Assembly: GCF_027409185.1 (NCBI RefSeq)
Contig: NC_084463.1
Coordinates: 162,851,869 to 162,915,868 of the forward strand
Reading direction: 5' to 3'
DNA length: 64,000 bases
Source: Cynocephalus volans
Lineage: Eukaryota > Chordata > Mammalia > Dermoptera > Cynocephalidae
Shown here: piece after piece, positions 60,279 to 64,000 of the stretch
How positions within the stretch are numbered: position 1 is the first letter of the stretch
How the letters are laid out: the number at the start of each line of letters is the position of its first letter
Notes under the pieces: generated by a model
Databases searched by the model: none
What the model was told of the DNA's origin: nothing
What the model saw: the letters and a program-made list of their open reading frames with translations, nothing else
Made by a program: the position numbers and the translations under genes

Positions 60279-61235
60279 ATGACCAAGCATCAGCAAAAAA
60301 ACACTAGAAGTACAAACAGTATAGAAGAAATGACACCACCGAAAGGATACAGTAAAGTGACTGTACAGGGAATCCTTGAAATGTCTGAAAAAGAATTTCT
60401 AGTAATGATCGTAAGAAAACTTGAAGAAATAAAGGAAGACTCAATTAGAGAACACAATGAAACGAGAAAAAATATCCAGAATATGAGGAGGAAATCAACA
60501 AAGAGATTAATACCATAAAAAAGAATGTAGCAGAACTTCTAGAAATAAAAGACTCACTCAGCGAAATAAAAAACATGACTGAGAGCTTGAGCAGCAGGGT
60601 AGAGCAAGCAGAAGAAAGAATTTCAGAGCTTGAAGATGGTCTTTTTGAAATAACTCAGGCAGACAAAAAAAAAAAAAAAGAATTTAAAATAATGAGGAAA
60701 ACCTAAGAGAGATAGCAGACAACCTCAAGCACTCTAACATCCAAATTGTGGGTATTCTGGAAGGGCAGGTGAGGGGAAAAGGTATTGAAAACCTACTCAA
60801 GGAAATAGTAACAGAAAACTTCTCAGGTGTAGGGCGAGATACAGACCTTCAGATCCAGGAAGCTCAAAGGTCCCCAAACAGATTCAACCCAAAAAGATCC
60901 TCCCCAAACATATTATAATTAAATTTGCAAAGCTCAAAGACAAAGAGAGAATTCTACAAGCAGCAAGAGAAAAGCATCAGGTCACTTATAGGGGAACCCC
61001 CATCAAACTAACAGCAGACTTCTCAACCAAAATCCTACAGGCCAGAAGAAAGTGGAATGATATATTCAAAATAGTAAAAGAAAAAAACTGCCAGCCAAGA
61101 ATTCTTTACCCAGCAAGGCTCTCCTTCAGAAATGAGGGAGAAATAGTGTATTTCCCAGACAAACAAAAGTTGTGGGAGTTCACCACCACACGACCAGCCC
61201 TACAAGAAATTCTCAAGGGGGTCATTCATCTGTAA
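60279..61235 (+). pseudogene. L1 ORF1 (broken)
   Basis: L1 ORF1p is an RNA-binding coiled-coil trimer that coats L1 RNA. ATG at 60279 opens 79 codons rich in E, K and R (IVRKLEEIKEDS, an N-terminal coiled coil), then a stop. A second frame resumes with the coiled coil (RVEQAEERISELEDG). A frameshift at the A-run near 60666 follows, and then the conserved RNA-binding part (IQIVGILEG, PARLSF, TTRPALQEIL) ends with TAA at 61233-61235. At least two frame breaks make it non-coding as a whole. Confidence 0.9.
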
Positions 61236-61419
61236 TCTGAATAATGGTGACCACTATCATGAATACACAAGAAAGAGCAAAACCCACAGTTAAAAATGCC
61301 AGCAAGAAAGAGAAAGAAGCTAAATCATTCCACCTTAAATTCCCAACTAACATTGAAGAAGAGAAATAAAAAGGGAAATAATGATCAAAAGATATTTAAA
61401 CCACCTAAATAGTCATTAA

Positions 61420-64000
61420 ATGACAGGAATTAAACAGCACTTCTCAATAACTACTCTAAATGTGAATGGACTAAACTCCCCACTCAAAATACACAGACTA
61501 ACTGACTGGATTAAAAAGCTAGACCCAAGTATATGCTGTCTTCAAGAGACGCACCTCACCTGTAATTACTCTCATAGACTAAAAGTGAAGGGCTAGAAAA
61601 AGATATACCATGCAAATGGAAACCAAAAACGAGCAGGAGTAGCTATTCTTATATTGGACAAAATAGACTTTAAACCAAAAAACATTAAAAAAGACAAAGA
61701 AGGCCATTATATAATGATAAAGGGAACTATCCTGCTAGAAGACATAACAATCATAAATGTGTATGCACCCAATACTGGAGCAGCACCGAGATATATCAAG
61801 CAAACACTCTTAGACCTAAAGAAGGAGATAGGTCCTAATACATTAATAGTGAGTGATCTGAGCACCCCTCTCTCAGTATGGGACAGGACTTCCAGGCAAC
61901 AAGTCAACAAAAAGACACAGGATTTAATCTACACCCTAGACCAACTGGACTTGGCAGATACATACAGAACATTTCACCCAACAGCTAAAGAATACACTTT
62001 CTTCTCATCAGCTCATGGTACATTCTCCAGGATAGACCACATATTAGGCCACAAATCTAGTCTCAGCAAATTTTAAAAAATTGAAATCATTCCAACAATC
62101 TTTTCAGACCACAATGGACTAAAACTGGAGATAAACAATAAGCAAATTGCTGGAAGCTACACAAATACATGGAAGGGCTGACCCCATGGCGCACTCGGGA
62201 GAGTGCGGCCCTGGGAGCGTGGCAGTGCTCCCGCCGCGGGTTCGGATCCTATATAAGGATGGCCGGTGCGCTCACTGGCTGAGCGCGGTGCGGCCGGTCA
62301 CAAAAAGACAAAAAAAAAAAAAAAAAAAAAAAAGCCAAATACATGGAAAATAAATATTAGGCTCCTGAATGACCTATGGGTCCAAGAAGAAATTAAACAG
62401 GAATCAAAAAATTTCTAGAAACTAATGAAAACAAAGATACATCATGCCAAAACTTGTGGGATTATGCAAAAGCTATTTATTGCAGTAAATACTTATATCA
62501 AAAAAATGGGAAGACTCCAAATAAACGACCTAAAGCTACACCTCGAAGAACTTGAAAAACAACAACAATCCAAACCTAAAGGCAGGAGATGGAAAGAAAT
62601 AATTAAGATCAGAGCAGAACTAAATGAAATAGAGACCCAAAAAACAATAGAAAAGATGAACAAAACTAAAAGTTGGTTTTTCGAGAAGATAAACAAAATA
62701 GACAAACCATTAGCTAGATTAACAAAAAAAAGAGGAGAGAAGACCCAAATAACAAAAATCAGAAATGAAAAGGGAGACATTACAACTGACACCACAGAAA
62801 CACAAAGAATCGTTAGAGACTATTATAAGCAACTGTATGACAACAAATTTGAAAATCTGGAAGAGATGGATAAGTTTCTAGACACATATAAATTACCAAG
62901 ACTGAACCAAGAAGAGACAGAAAACCTGAGCAGACCAATAACAAGCAAGGAGACTGAAGCGGTAATCAGCAATCTTCCAACAAAAAAAAGTCCAGGTCCG
63001 GATGGCTTTACAGCTGAATTCTATCAAACTTTTAAAGAGGAGTTAATACCAATTCTCATGAACCTGTTCCAAATAATTGAAACAGACTCTACTTTCCCAA
63101 ACTCATTCTATGAGGCCAACATAACTCTGATACCAAAACCAGATAAAGACACCACAAAAAAAGAAAATTACAGGCCAATATTCTCGATGAACCTAGATGC
63201 TAAAATCCTCCACAAAATATTAGCAATTAGGATACAGCAACATACTAAAAAAATTATACACTATGATCAAGTGGGATTCATCCCAGGGATGCAAGGATGG
63301 TTCAACATACAAAAGTCAATAAATGTGATACATCACATCAACAAGCTCAAGGACAAAGACCATATGATTATCTCAATAGATGCTGAAAAGGCATTTGACA
63401 AAAGTCAACATCCCTTCATGATAAAGACGTAACAAATTAGGTATAGAAGGAAAATATCTTAACACAATTAAAGCCATTTATGACAAGCCCACCGCCAGTA
63501 TTGCTCTGAATGGGGAAAAATTGAAGGCCTTCCCCTTAAGGACAGGAACAAGACAAGGATGTTCACTCTCCCCACTTCTATTCAACATAGTGCTGGAGGT
63601 ACTAGCTAGAGCAATCAGGCAAGAGAAAGAAATAAAGGGAATCCAGATTGGAGAAGATGAAGTCAAACTTTCCCTATTTGTAGATGACATGATACTATAT
63701 ATAGAAAAGCCTAAAGACCCTATCAAAAAACTCCTAGAGCTGGTTAATAACTTCAATAATGTTGCAGGATACAAAATAAATGCCCAGAAATCAGTAGCAT
63801 TTATATACTCAAATAATGAATTAACAGAAAGAGAAATAAAGAAAGTAAGCCCATTTACAATTGTCACCAAAAAAATATGATACGTAGGGATTAATTTAAC
63901 CAAGGAGGTGAAAGACCTCTACAATAAGAATTACAAACCACTTCTGAAAGAAACTAAAGAAGATACAGAAAGATGGAAAGATATTTCATGCTCTTGGATT
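61420..64000 (+). pseudogene. L1 ORF2 endonuclease/reverse transcriptase (broken, runs off edge)
   Basis: L1 ORF2p nicks DNA and reverse-transcribes RNA, and is the machinery that moves CYN SINEs and processed pseudogenes. ATG at 61420. The endonuclease start is clear (TTLNVNGLNSP, then CCLQETHL with the catalytic Asn and Glu contexts), with an in-frame TAG at 61594 and further DHILGHKS and SDHNGLKLEI motifs around a TAA at 62074. A SINE interrupts at 62175. RT resumes with [36 protein letters not shown], a frameshift near 63430, then [13 protein letters not shown] and the catalytic FVDD box (63677-63688; usually FADD in L1). Multiple stops and the insertion make it inactive. ORF2 continues beyond the window. 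Confidence 0.93.
62175..62335 (+). mobile_element. CYN-related SINE, GC-hairpin type, 13-bp TSD, inside L1 ORF2
   Basis: GGGCTGACCCCATGGCGCAC, GGCCCTGGGAGCGTGGCAGT, GCTCCCGCCGCGGGTTCGGA, CTATATAAGGATGGCCGGTG, GAGCGCGGTGCGGCCGGTCA, CAAAAAGAC and a long poly-A. TSD CAAATACATGGAA is perfect at 62162-62174 and 62336-62348. Confidence 0.95.

Noticed and set aside
60279-64000. L1 as an intact, active element
   Set aside because: ORF1 has at least two frame breaks. ORF2 has in-frame stops (61594, 62074), a SINE insertion and a frameshift near 63430.

Overview
This is mammalian nuclear DNA, very probably from a colugo (order Dermoptera). About thirty short retroposons in the window derive from an isoleucine tRNA, either as single units or as head-to-tail pairs ending in an A-rich tail. 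This is the hallmark of the dermopteran CYN/t-SINE family. No Alu elements and no carnivore, bat or horse SINEs were seen. The older repeats (MIR, L2, MER5A, L1M, MaLR LTRs) are general eutherian ones.

The one protein-coding gene is CHKA (choline kinase alpha), on the minus strand. Exon 1 (41144-41442, with start codon and CpG-island promoter), exon 2 (17773-17884) and the optional 54-base exon 3 (6517-6570) are present. All three have intact splice sites and compatible phases (299 + 112 + 54 bases). The remaining exons, with the kinase core, lie beyond the left edge. Most of positions 1-41143 is therefore CHKA intron, packed with CYN SINEs and L1 remnants. Intron 1 alone is about 23 kb and carries most of the SINEs.

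From about 42.1 kb to the right end the DNA is upstream of CHKA, and I see no conserved protein-coding exon in it. It holds MIR and L2 fossils, a MaLR endogenous-retrovirus-like element with both LTRs (47131-about 49470), two opposite-facing solo LTRs of the same type (49935-50368 and 50819-51225), an orphan G-rich CpG island (about 51640-52480), an RPS20 processed pseudogene inserted in a MIR (56871-57402), and a long damaged L1 running off the right edge (about 60.15-64 kb) with a SINE inserted in its ORF2.

I found no undescribed multi-gene system. The most interesting material is retroposon biology: two SINE architectures, one with a GC hairpin where the first unit's anticodon arm would be; a chimeric dimer; dated nests of insertions with readable target-site duplications; a 22-base mini-retroposon; and the unexplained CpG island. 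Repeat edges are approximate unless a target-site duplication is given. Family names come from recognition by eye, not from a database search.
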